Assembly: GCA_049318625.1 (NCBI GenBank) | Contig: JBMOGA010000051.1 | Coordinates: 1 to 28,667 of the forward strand | DNA: 28,667 nucleotides | Direction of reading: 5' to 3' | From: JBMOGA01 sp049318625 | Lineage (GTDB): Bacteria; Pseudomonadota; Alphaproteobacteria; Rhizobiales; Hyphomicrobiaceae | Shown: positions 1 through 7,924 of the stretch, piece by piece | How the letters are laid out: each line of letters opens with the position of its first letter | Position numbering within the stretch: the stretch's first letter is position 1 | Notes under the pieces: model-generated | Database searches by the model: none | Told to the model about the DNA's origin: nothing | The model's input: the letters and a program-made list of their open reading frames with translations, nothing else | Program-made: the position numbers and the translations under genes

Positions 1-116
1 CCTCAACCGAGGATACGGGGCTACCGAAGACCCAAGTTCAACAACCTGCTAGGCTAGGCCTCGACTTGAAGACGATCATCGATCAGATGCGCGAGCAGAT
101 CCAGAACATCGAATGA
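1..116 (+). CDS. yicC: YicC-family protein, 3' end only
   Basis: Only the last 37 or so codons are present, read in the frame that begins at base 3 and stops with TGA at 114-116. The C-terminal peptide, ending LDLKTIIDQMREQIQNIE, is a close match to the conserved tail of the YicC/YloC family, whose members have been described as endoribonucleases. The stop overlaps the gmk start (ATGA), the usual yicC-gmk arrangement, so translation is probably coupled. The residues before this tail (about codons 1-18) are less typical: the family's conserved NREANTLCSK stretch is represented only loosely (E-D-T-G-L-P-K). This may be divergence or poor sequence at the contig edge. Confidence 0.75.
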   Translation, partial: STEDTGLPKTQVQQPARLGLDLKTIIDQMREQIQNIE

Positions 117-787
117 GCGACCCTATGGCAGACCCGTCCGTTCCAAGAATATCCCGTCGCGGCCTGCTGCTCGTCCTGTCCTCGCCCTCGGGAGCCGGCA
201 AGACCACGCTTTCGAAGCGTCTGCTGGCAAGCGACCCCGAAATCCAGCTTTCGGTGTCGGTGACGACGCGCCCCCCGCGCGTTGGCGAGATCGAGGGTCG
301 CGATTACTTCTTCATCGATCAGGCGGAGTTCGAACGGCGGCGCGCCGCGGGCGATCTGCTCGAATGGGCCACCGTGCACGGCAATTCCTATGGCACGCCC
401 CGCAGCCCGGTCGAAGCCGCCCTGCAGGCCGGTCGTGACGTCCTGTTCGATATCGATTGGCAGGGTGCGCAACAATTGGAAGGCCGCCTGCCGCAAGACC
501 TCGTGCGTGTGTTCGTGCTGCCGCCGACCGCAACCGCCCTCGAGCAGCGGCTGAAGACCCGCGGGCAGGATGCGCCCGACGTGGTCGCCCGCCGGCTCGC
601 TGGCGCCTCGAGCGAGATCAGCCACTGGCCCGAGTACGACTATGTCATCGTCAATGCCGAGGTGGACCAGAGTTTCGCCACGCTCGCCGCCATCCTCACC
701 GCCGAGCGCAGCCGGCGCGCCCGCATCCAGGGACTGAGCGAGTTCGTCCGCGGCCTGCAGGCCGGGCTCGCCGCCCCCCCAAGGTAG
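113..787 (+). CDS. gmk: Guanylate kinase
   Basis: Cytosolic enzyme that phosphorylates GMP to GDP with ATP, an essential step of purine nucleotide synthesis and recycling. The 224-residue protein has the P-loop SPSGAGKT at residues 24-31, followed by the GMP-binding segment with SVSVTTRPPR and GRDYFFI, then FDIDWQGAQQ and the C-terminal YDYVIVN strand, all in family order and at the usual length. The ATG at 113 overlaps the upstream yicC stop; a second ATG at 125 (residue 5) is possible, but the coupled start is preferred. The gene converges on rsmA with only 13 bases between the two stop codons, and no clear terminator is visible there. Confidence 0.97.
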   Translation: MSDPMADPSVPRISRRGLLLVLSSPSGAGKTTLSKRLLASDPEIQLSVSVTTRPPRVGEIEGRDYFFIDQAEFERRRAAGDLLEWATVHGNSYGTPRSPVEAALQAGRDVLFDIDWQGAQQLEGRLPQDLVRVFVLPPTATALEQRLKTRGQDAPDVVARRLAGASSEISHWPEYDYVIVNAEVDQSFATLAAILTAERSRRARIQGLSEFVRGLQAGLAAPPR

Positions 788-800
788 GACCCGCTCCCGG

Positions 801-1697
801 TCACCAACCCCGCGCATCGAAGGCGGCCGCCAGCTTGGCGAACGCCGCCACCGGAACCTGCTCGGCCCGCATCTCGGGCTCGAGACCCGCCGCGGCGATC
901 AGCTGCTCCGGATCAGCGGACAACTGGCGGAGGCTCTGACGCAGCATCTTGCGACGCTGCCCGAATGCCGCCGCCGTCACCCGTCCGAGGGTCTTCACCG
1001 TGCAGAGCGGATCGAGTACGGCGCGCGGCACGAACTCAACCACGGCCGATGCAACTTTGGGCGGCGGCGTAAAGGCTTCGGGCTTGAGCGCGAGGGCCAG
1101 CCGCACCTCGCATCGCCACTGCGAAATCACCGATAGCCGTCCATAGGCCTTCGTCCCCGGCTGCGCCGCGATCCGATCGGCCACCTCGCGCTGAAACATC
1201 AGCACCATCCGATCGAACCAAGGTGGCCACGGCTCGGTCTCGAGCCACCCGATCAGCAACCGCGTCGCTACCGAATAGGGGAGGTTGGCGGCAATGGTCG
1301 CCCGACTGGACGCGGAGCCGAGCAGCGCCGTCCAATCGGCTTCGAGCGCATCGCCGGCGTGCACGTCGAGCCGCCCCGGATAAGCGGCCGCGACCTCGGC
1401 CAGCGCTGCCAGACACCGCTCGTCACGCTCGATGGCGACCACGCGGCCGGCGCCCTCCATCAGCAAGCCCCGCGTCAATCCACCGGGCCCCGGCCCCACC
1501 TCGACCACGGTGCGTCCGGCGAGTGGACCGGCCAGTCGCGCAATTTTCCGCGTCAGATTGAGGTCGAGGATGAAGTTCTGACCGAGCGACTTTTTCGCCG
1601 ACAAGCCATGCTCGCGAATGACGTCGCGCAGCGGCGCAAGCCCGTCTCCCGGGAGGCCGTCGGAGGAGGGCGCGCTGAACTCGTCCGAAGCGTTCAC
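801..1697 (-). CDS. rsmA: 16S rRNA (adenine(1518)-N(6)/adenine(1519)-N(6))-dimethyltransferase
   Basis: RsmA/KsgA dimethylates two adjacent adenines in the 3' hairpin of 16S rRNA using S-adenosylmethionine, late in small-subunit assembly. The 298-residue protein shows the N-terminal KKSLGQNFI motif (residues 35-43), SAM-binding motif I EVGPGPGGLT (66-75), the acidic IERDE motif after it, and the catalytic NLPY motif (138-141). The start is GTG at 1697, within a GTGA overlap with the pdxA stop, so the two genes are translationally coupled. It is the last gene of the lptF-lptG-lptD-surA-pdxA-rsmA array. KsgA loss classically gives kasugamycin resistance. Confidence 0.96.
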   Translation of the reverse strand: MNASDEFSAPSSDGLPGDGLAPLRDVIREHGLSAKKSLGQNFILDLNLTRKIARLAGPLAGRTVVEVGPGPGGLTRGLLMEGAGRVVAIERDERCLAALAEVAAAYPGRLDVHAGDALEADWTALLGSASSRATIAANLPYSVATRLLIGWLETEPWPPWFDRMVLMFQREVADRIAAQPGTKAYGRLSVISQWRCEVRLALALKPEAFTPPPKVASAVVEFVPRAVLDPLCTVKTLGRVTAAAFGQRRKMLRQSLRQLSADPEQLIAAAGLEPEMRAEQVPVAAFAKLAAAFDARGW

Positions 1698-2713
1698 GAC
1701 GGCTTTGCGCCCCGCCGCACACCGAGCTCCGAAGCCAATCGAAGGGCTGCCACCATACTTGCCGGATTGGCCGCACCCCGGCCGGCGATATCGAACGCCG
1801 TGCCATGATCTGGGCTGGTGCGCACGAACGGCAAGCCGAGGGTGACATTCACCGCATCATCGAACGCGATCGTCTTGATCGGGATCAGCGCCTGATCGTG
1901 ATACATGGCGATGGCCGCGTCGTAGGTGGCCCGTGCGGCCGGATGAAACATGGTGTCGGCCGGCAACGGCCCGCGGACCGCGAGCCCTTCTGCCGCCAGC
2001 TGCTGCACGACCGGAGCGATGAGGTCCAGATCCTCCCGTCCCATCGCGCCGCCTTCTCCGGCATGAGGATTGAGACCGGCGACAGCAATTCGCGGACCGG
2101 TGATCCCGAAATCCTCGACCAGGGCCCGGACGACGATCCTGATGGTCCGCGCAAGTTCCTCGGCATTCAGCGCGCCCGGGACCTGCGCCAACGAAATGTG
2201 AATGGTTGCCGGCACGACCCGCAGCTGCGGCGCCGCCAGCATCATCACCGGTGTCCAACCGGAGCCCGGCCAGTGGATGCCGGCGAGGCTCGCCAGAAAC
2301 TCGGTGTGCCCTGGATGCGTGAATCCGGCCGTGTACAGGACACTCTTGGCGATCGGAGCGGTGACGACCGCTTGCGCCGTCCCGGCCGACACGGCGGCCA
2401 CGGCCATGCGGATTGCGTCGATAACGGCAGCACCGTTGGCCGCGTCGGGCTGTCCGGGCGTCGCCAGGGCGCCGAGTTCGATCGGCAGGACGGGCAGCGC
2501 ATCGCCAAACATGGCCATGGCAGCGGCGGGATCGGCGATACGCACCAACGGCACGTCGGCACCGATCTGGCGCGCCGCGACCGCCAACGGTTCACACGCC
2601 GAACAGACGAAGAAAGGCTGAAGTTGTGCAGTGCTCCGCTGCAGCCAAGCCTTGACGATCACCTCCGGCCCGATCCCCGCAGGATCACCCATACTGACAG
2701 CCAATGGGCGCAT
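1694..2713 (-). CDS. pdxA: 4-hydroxythreonine-4-phosphate dehydrogenase
   Basis: PdxA oxidises 4-phosphohydroxy-L-threonine in the DXP-dependent pathway to pyridoxal phosphate. Visible features: N-terminal GDPAGIGPE (residues 9-17), GHTEFLA (135-141), NPHAGEGG (215-222) and YHDQALIPIK (271-280). The metal-binding histidines expected from the E. coli enzyme fit H172, H217 and H272, all offset by six residues from E. coli numbering. I chose the ATG at 2713 because AGAGAG lies just upstream; an in-frame TTG at 2731 adds six residues but has no ribosome-binding sequence. Length (339 aa) is normal. It is preceded by the surA-like gene after about 40 bases and overlaps rsmA by four bases. Confidence 0.95.
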   Translation of the reverse strand: MRPLAVSMGDPAGIGPEVIVKAWLQRSTAQLQPFFVCSACEPLAVAARQIGADVPLVRIADPAAAMAMFGDALPVLPIELGALATPGQPDAANGAAVIDAIRMAVAAVSAGTAQAVVTAPIAKSVLYTAGFTHPGHTEFLASLAGIHWPGSGWTPVMMLAAPQLRVVPATIHISLAQVPGALNAEELARTIRIVVRALVEDFGITGPRIAVAGLNPHAGEGGAMGREDLDLIAPVVQQLAAEGLAVRGPLPADTMFHPAARATYDAAIAMYHDQALIPIKTIAFDDAVNVTLGLPFVRTSPDHGTAFDIAGRGAANPASMVAALRLASELGVRRGAKPS

Positions 2714-2755
2714 TTTCTCTCTGTGGGACAACGGTGGTGCGGTCCGATCGCAGCC

Positions 2756-4093
2756 TCACCGATACTCTATGTGTGCGTCCTGCCGCAAATTCTTGAGGTG
2801 CCTGCGCGCCAACAGCTCGAACTCCTTCTGGCGCAACTCGGCCGCGGCTTCGTTCCGCGCCTTGTCGTCGGCCTTCACCACTTTACGGCTGCACAACACA
2901 TAAAGATCGATGACACCAGCACCCGGGGAGGGGGGGAGCATTTCGCCATCCCGAGCGTTGAGGAGCAGTGTACGGGCCGGCTCCGGGATGCTCGACGGCT
3001 TACGGATACCCAGGTTTTCAAGCTTGGCATTCTCGACACCGGCCACGAGCCCCGGCAAACTCTTGCAGTCCTTGAAGCTGCGCCGGATCTTCTCGGCATC
3101 CACCAGACGTGATGCGAAGTCCTTCTGGGCAAGCTTGCCCGGCACGGTGAGGATCAAGCGCTGGACGTCGAGTTCAATCTCGTCGTCTCCTTTCGCCGCC
3201 TGGCTGACGAAACGATCGATCTCGAGCGGATTGACAACGACGTCCCGGCCGAAGCGCCGCCGCACAACTTCATTCCACGACAGCGTGGCCTTGAATCGCG
3301 CCTTCATCGCCGCAACGTCCGCGCCGCCCTTGCGCAAGTTCTCCGCGAATTCCTTTTCCGAGAGATTGTTGCGCTTGGCGATGTTGCGCACGATGTTGTC
3401 GACGTCGACGTCATCCGCGAGTGCCGAAAGCTTCTTGGCTTCCTGCATCTTGATGCGTTCCTCGACCAGTTCCTCGAGCGCGGTCTTGCGCAGCCCCGGC
3501 AGAACGCTCGACTTCGCAGACTCCAGCGCCTGCTGGCGCAAGCCTTCCCCGAACTGGGCGCGCTTCTGCTCGAGGATCGCCATGATCTGCTCGCGCGACT
3601 TGCCCTGGTTGTCGCGGACCGTCTGTTCCACAATCCCACGCCAACGCTTCGTCGTGTCCTCCGCCGTGGCCAGACGCTTCATGTTCTCCTGCGCCCGAAC
3701 GCCGACATTCGCCTGCAGCGCCAAAAGACGCGCCCGCTGATCGACCTCGAAGCCTGTAATCGGGTCGTCGTTGACCAGAACGACGATGTTCTGACCCGTC
3801 CCGATCCCTTTGCCGGCTCCGGCGTCGGCGCCACCTGATGCCTTCTCAGCCGCTGCCGGTTCGCGCTTGGCGGCTTTCGGCGGCGCCTTCTTCGGTTGGG
3901 CCTGCGGCCCAGCCGGAGGCGGCGCGGGGGCCGCATCAGATGGACTCGGCGGCGGAACCGTAACGACGAGGCCCGGCAATTGCGCCGACTGCCCGAACGC
4001 CGCACCGCAACAGAACACCACCATCGTCGCTAGCGCGACCAGACCGGCCATGCCGCCAGCCGCCCTGCGCGTGAAATCCGGTCCAGTTGTCAT
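2756..4093 (-). CDS. surA: Periplasmic SurA-like chaperone / peptidylprolyl isomerase-related protein
   Basis: Probably a periplasmic chaperone for outer-membrane proteins, inferred from SurA N-domain similarity and its position right after lptD. Counting from an upstream ATG at 4126, the protein has a hydrophobic signal segment (about residues 24-45), a Pro/Ala/Lys-rich low-complexity linker (about 50-110), a VVLVNDDPITGFEVDQR core typical of SurA N-domains (115-131), and a long helical region including LEELVEERIKMQEAKKL and WNEVVRRRFG. A clear PPIC (parvulin) signature is not visible in the C-terminal part, so isomerase activity is uncertain. I prefer ATG 4093, which leaves a normal short n-region containing RR before the hydrophobic stretch; no strong ribosome-binding site supports either start. 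The protein is longer than E. coli SurA in its N-domain because of a helical insertion at about 140-215. Confidence 0.82.
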   Translation of the reverse strand: MTTGPDFTRRAAGGMAGLVALATMVVFCCGAAFGQSAQLPGLVVTVPPPSPSDAAPAPPPAGPQAQPKKAPPKAAKREPAAAEKASGGADAGAGKGIGTGQNIVVLVNDDPITGFEVDQRARLLALQANVGVRAQENMKRLATAEDTTKRWRGIVEQTVRDNQGKSREQIMAILEQKRAQFGEGLRQQALESAKSSVLPGLRKTALEELVEERIKMQEAKKLSALADDVDVDNIVRNIAKRNNLSEKEFAENLRKGGADVAAMKARFKATLSWNEVVRRRFGRDVVVNPLEIDRFVSQAAKGDDEIELDVQRLILTVPGKLAQKDFASRLVDAEKIRRSFKDCKSLPGLVAGVENAKLENLGIRKPSSIPEPARTLLLNARDGEMLPPSPGAGVIDLYVLCSRKVVKADDKARNEAAAELRQKEFELLARRHLKNLRQDAHIEYR

Positions 4094-4354
4094 TCTAGGG
4101 TGGTTGGTCCCGCACATGCCACGCATTCAGATTGGCGAATCAGACTGCTGCCTAGCCTAGGGTCTGATCGGTCGGGGTGGAAGCGGAAGGCTTCGCCCGA
4201 GCACATGTATCAGTCCCAGAAATGACGGATCAAAGGGTTGCCGGGCCGACCATGTGTTCCACTCAAGGCCGGCGACCCTCTCGACGTCGGCACCCATTTG
4301 CCAACTCGTCTCGAGCAGAAGTGTGGCTGTGGAGCGGCCGCAGAATGAAACGCG
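4094..4354 (-). other. Gap between lptD and surA-like gene; possible promoter
   Basis: This 261-base spacer breaks an otherwise tightly packed array. No convincing gene is visible. On the minus strand there is a weak promoter-like pair, TTGATC (4228-4233) and TACATG (4204-4209), 18 bases apart, the latter preceded by TG as in an extended -10. Nearer the surA-like gene lies an 11-base palindrome CCTAGcCTAGG (4151-4161) flanked by CAGAC (4141-4145) and GTCTG (4162-4166), which could form a bulged stem. A separate promoter for the surA-like gene is inferred, not shown. Confidence 0.3.
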
Positions 4355-6832
4355 CTACTGGTTGTCACCAAAGACGCGATCAACCCCGGTCTTGTACCCG
4401 AAATCGCCCAGGTACTTGAGCTCGAACCGCAGCATGAGCGTACGGTCAGGATGGATATCGCGCGCCGCGTCCTCGATCCGGGTCTCTGTATAGCTCGCCG
4501 TCAGAACGAAGCACTCGTCGGTGTACCGGAGCTGGATCTGATCCTGCAACCGGTCGCCGATATCGATATCGTAGCGCGTCAGCGCACGGATGCCCCAACG
4601 GTCGGTCAGACGCACATCAAGCGCGCCGATGATCTCTTGCTGGTCGGTGACGACCCCGCGGACCGGATCGGCGGCGGTATAGGAATAAATGGCTTGGGAC
4701 GCAAACGGTCCATAGGCCGCCAGGGCGAACAGATCGGCCCGCCGCAGGCCCATGTGCTCTTCGTCGAACCTCGCCTGACCGATGAAGCGGAAAATCTGCG
4801 ACGGCGCCAAGTACGCCGCCAGCACGTAGTCCGACCTGCCCGTCTCCAGGCCGCTCGAGGGGTTGTAGGAATACTCGTAGATCGGCCGCGACGGATCCGG
4901 ATTGCCGTTGGCATCACGCTCGTACAGCAGCCCGCCGCTGGCGTCCCGGGCGTTGACCCTGCCCGGATCCTTGAAGGCGTTGTCCCCCGCGATCTGGAAA
5001 CTCTGCCCCGCCAGCAGGCGCGCATAACCGCCGTTGTTGGCCTGGAAGGTGTACTGCAGGCCGACGTTGGCCCGCGTTCCCGTCTCGATGCGGTCCCAAC
5101 CCGAAAACTTGTCGACTTCGAACAGATTGGTGTCGTCGAACACCAGACTGCGGGCATCCTCGTTGGGCAGATGCCGCTGGTCGACCCGCGCCGTCCGACC
5201 GATGACCTGGCCGACCGGCTCGATCACATGGGATGCGGCTTGCGTGTGAGCGACCCACGGATAGGCCGCAAGCACACCGGTGCTCGCCACGCCCCGCACC
5301 ACAGTATCCTCGCTGACCGCCTGATTGGTTTGCGGGTCGATCACGTCCTTGTAGGTGTAGACGTCACCCCGCAGATTGGCGAACGGCGTGTAGGTGATGC
5401 CGATCTGATCGGTCAGCCGGCGCCGCCAGTTCACATCGCCATTGATCCGGTTCACCACGGAGGTGTCGCGACCATTGGCGCCGCCCTCGTCGCGCGAGAA
5501 GCTCATCGCGCTGACGTTCCACCCCAACTCGCCACCGATCCCCGGAACGGGCTGGCTCATCACGTAGTTCCAGTCGACGACCGGATGAGCGCGGCTCTCC
5601 GACTGCGAGGTATCATTCAGCATCAACCCGCCGAAGTGATAGCCGGTGACGGCCAGATAGTTCCGCTCGCTCAGCCCCTGGAGGAAGACCTTGTTGACGC
5701 GATCGGTCTGCAGAATGCTGTCGAGCTTGTAGAAGCGCCGGAAAGTGTCGTCGCTCTCGAAGGTGGCGTCCCACCCCATGCTCCACCAGGACGACAGCGA
5801 AAAGCGGCCATGCGTCTCGATGCTGCCGCTCCACTCGCTGCTGGTGCCCGTTACCGCTCCGCGGCCGACCTGACCACCATCCTCGATGGCGGCAATCTTC
5901 ACATCATACTGCCCGCGCGCGCCGAACACGTTCGTCCGGTGCCGCCACTCGCCCTGCCAAAGAACACCCTGCTTCGAGGTGTACATCGGGTTGAACGTGA
6001 AATCGTAGTTCGGAGCCAGCGCGAAGAAATACGGCACCTCGATCGTGAAACCGAGGTTGTCGGAGGTCCCGTAACTCGGCAGCAGGAAGCCCGACTTCCG
6101 CTTCACCGACGGATCGGCATGCTGGAAGTAGGGGACGTAGAACAGCGGCACCCCGAACACCTCGAACATGGCGTCCTGGTAGGTGATCGTCGCCGCCCGC
6201 TGGTCGTGGATGATCCGCGTTCCCGCCACACACCACAGCGGCGGATTGCCGGGATCGCTACGGCAGGGCGTGAACTTGCCCCGCTCGAACTCCGTCACGT
6301 TGCCCTCGCGCCGATTGGCACGCTCGGCCGTGATGCGCGAGTCGTCGGATGTCGCGATGCTCAGCGATTGCACGAACCCGTCACGGAAGTCGTCGGTCAG
6401 CGTGTAGCGCTCGGCACGAACGACATTGCCAGTGGGCTCCCGCAACACCACGTTTCCGACCGCCGTCAGGGTGTTCGCCGACTGGTCATAGGTCACCTGA
6501 TCGGCGGTCAGCACGAACTCGTTGAAATAGATCTCGACGTTGCCGCGTGCCGTGACGCTGTTGCCGCGCGTGTCGTAGACCAGTTCGTCGCCCTGCAGGT
6601 AGAGCGGCTTGGCCTGATCGACCTTTTTGCCGGGCAACTTCATCTTCGGCGCGTTGGCAAAAGACGAAGGCAGCTTGTTGGTCGACAGAGCCGTCGGGTC
6701 CTGAGCCTGGGTTGCCGACACCGAAGCGAAGATTGTCAACAGCGCAGCAAGCACCGCCCAGGGCGACAACGCACCCCGGCGAGCGCAGGCTGGTCTGCAA
6801 CCCCCTCGCATCAGTGAGACCCCACGCAGCAC
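4355..6832 (-). CDS. lptD: LPS-assembly protein LptD
   Basis: LptD (Imp/OstA) is the outer-membrane beta-barrel that, with LptE, inserts lipopolysaccharide into the outer leaflet. The 825-residue protein starts with a signal peptide (about 1-44, hydrophobic WAVLAALLTIFASVSA then cleavage near ATQAQ). An OstA/LptA-like beta-jellyroll follows (about 72-180, with LYLQGDELVYDT and VTARGNVEIYF), and then a long C-terminal barrel rich in alternating aromatic strands. Cysteines at 190, 201 and one near the C-terminus (DECFVLTASY) could form the disulfides LptD needs. The GTG start at 6832 is well supported: AGGAGG lies eight bases upstream, inside the end of lptG, and the lptG TGA abuts the GTG. Length is within the family range. 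Confidence 0.96.
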   Translation of the reverse strand: MLRGVSLMRGGCRPACARRGALSPWAVLAALLTIFASVSATQAQDPTALSTNKLPSSFANAPKMKLPGKKVDQAKPLYLQGDELVYDTRGNSVTARGNVEIYFNEFVLTADQVTYDQSANTLTAVGNVVLREPTGNVVRAERYTLTDDFRDGFVQSLSIATSDDSRITAERANRREGNVTEFERGKFTPCRSDPGNPPLWCVAGTRIIHDQRAATITYQDAMFEVFGVPLFYVPYFQHADPSVKRKSGFLLPSYGTSDNLGFTIEVPYFFALAPNYDFTFNPMYTSKQGVLWQGEWRHRTNVFGARGQYDVKIAAIEDGGQVGRGAVTGTSSEWSGSIETHGRFSLSSWWSMGWDATFESDDTFRRFYKLDSILQTDRVNKVFLQGLSERNYLAVTGYHFGGLMLNDTSQSESRAHPVVDWNYVMSQPVPGIGGELGWNVSAMSFSRDEGGANGRDTSVVNRINGDVNWRRRLTDQIGITYTPFANLRGDVYTYKDVIDPQTNQAVSEDTVVRGVASTGVLAAYPWVAHTQAASHVIEPVGQVIGRTARVDQRHLPNEDARSLVFDDTNLFEVDKFSGWDRIETGTRANVGLQYTFQANNGGYARLLAGQSFQIAGDNAFKDPGRVNARDASGGLLYERDANGNPDPSRPIYEYSYNPSSGLETGRSDYVLAAYLAPSQIFRFIGQARFDEEHMGLRRADLFALAAYGPFASQAIYSYTAADPVRGVVTDQQEIIGALDVRLTDRWGIRALTRYDIDIGDRLQDQIQLRYTDECFVLTASYTETRIEDAARDIHPDRTLMLRFELKYLGDFGYKTGVDRVFGDNQ

Positions 6833-7924
6833 TCAGCCATCCTCCTGGTGCAGCAGCACCGTTGTGGACAGAAGCGACGCCACGGCAATCGGAACCCAAA
6901 CTGCGACCCACGGCGGTACCAAGCCCGCCATGCCGATCTGCCGCGACACCTCAACCAATAGGAAGAAGCCGATGCCCCCTACCATTCCGGTGATCACCAT
7001 AGTTTGGATCTTGCCGGACCGGAATGACCGCAACGACACAGTAGCCCCCAAAAGGACCATGCTCGCGAGCAGCAGCGGGCGGGACAGCAGCAGTTCGTAC
7101 TGGATGTGGTACTTGGCCGAGGAAAGTCCTGCTTTATCAGCTAGTTCGATCAATGCCGGCAACTCCCAGAACGACAACGACAGCACTGTTCCCAGCGCGT
7201 CCCGGACCCGTTCGGGTGTGAGGTAGGTACTGACCAGGTAGGTCTCGAAAAACTCGGGCTCCGATCCGAGCCGCGCGACCCACGCCTTTTCGATCCTCCA
7301 AAACCCCTGATCGAGCCGTGCGGTTGCCCCGTCCACCCGTTCGATGAAGCGGTCCCGATCGTCGAAGTGGAAGACCGTCACGGCCGTCAGCGAAACACCC
7401 TGATCGGCCGCCGCGGCGGCGGTGATCACCGAGGGGCCATCCACCCCGTCCTGACGCAACCAGAGCCCGCCCTGCGAACTCAGGAACGTCGACTCCCGCC
7501 CGAATGTCTCGGCAAACAAGCGCTCCGCCTCACCCCGCGCCGCAGCCGCCAGCGGGTTATAGACGGCAACGGCGAACACACCAAGAACGAACGCCGTCAC
7601 AAGTCCAGGCCTCAGAAGCTGCCATACAGACATTCCCGACGCACGCATGACCGCCAGTTCGCTGCGACGGCTCAGCAACAAAAGCGCTGCGATCGTCCCG
7701 ACGAGAACCGCGAAGGCCAGCAACACTTCCGTGTAGGCCGGCAGGCGCAGCAAGGAAATGTAGATCAACCGCGAGATCGGAACGTTACCGTGCTTGCCGG
7801 CTTGACGAAGCATCTCGACGGAATCGATCATGAATATCAACAAAATACAGAGCAGGAACGTCCCCGCGATGGTCGTCGCGAATCGACCACGCAGATAACG
7901 ACGGAGAATGCGCGCTCCGATCAT
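6833..7924 (-). CDS. lptG: LPS export ABC transporter permease LptG
   Basis: Inner-membrane permease that, with LptF and the LptB ATPase, extracts LPS from the inner membrane and pushes it onto the periplasmic bridge. The 363-residue protein has the YjgP/YjgQ layout: three N-terminal membrane segments (about 15-36, 55-85, 104-123), a periplasmic beta-rich domain, and three more membrane segments in the last 90 residues. The segment SRRSELAVMRASGMS after the second helix is the conserved cytoplasmic coupling region of the family. The start ATG overlaps the lptF stop (ATGA) and the stop abuts the lptD GTG, so the three genes form a translationally coupled unit. lptB is not in this window. Confidence 0.95.
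   Translation of the reverse strand: MIGARILRRYLRGRFATTIAGTFLLCILLIFMIDSVEMLRQAGKHGNVPISRLIYISLLRLPAYTEVLLAFAVLVGTIAALLLLSRRSELAVMRASGMSVWQLLRPGLVTAFVLGVFAVAVYNPLAAAARGEAERLFAETFGRESTFLSSQGGLWLRQDGVDGPSVITAAAAADQGVSLTAVTVFHFDDRDRFIERVDGATARLDQGFWRIEKAWVARLGSEPEFFETYLVSTYLTPERVRDALGTVLSLSFWELPALIELADKAGLSSAKYHIQYELLLSRPLLLASMVLLGATVSLRSFRSGKIQTMVITGMVGGIGFFLLVEVSRQIGMAGLVPPWVAVWVPIAVASLLSTTVLLHQEDG

Noticed and set aside
4177..4419. 80-codon plus-strand frame in the lptD-surA gap
   Set aside because: It runs into the lptD coding region antisense, has no ribosome-binding site and no recognisable domain.
4451..6817. 788-codon plus-strand open frame covering lptD
   Set aside because: Antisense shadow of lptD with no recognisable domain; composition typical of a reverse-complemented GC-rich gene.
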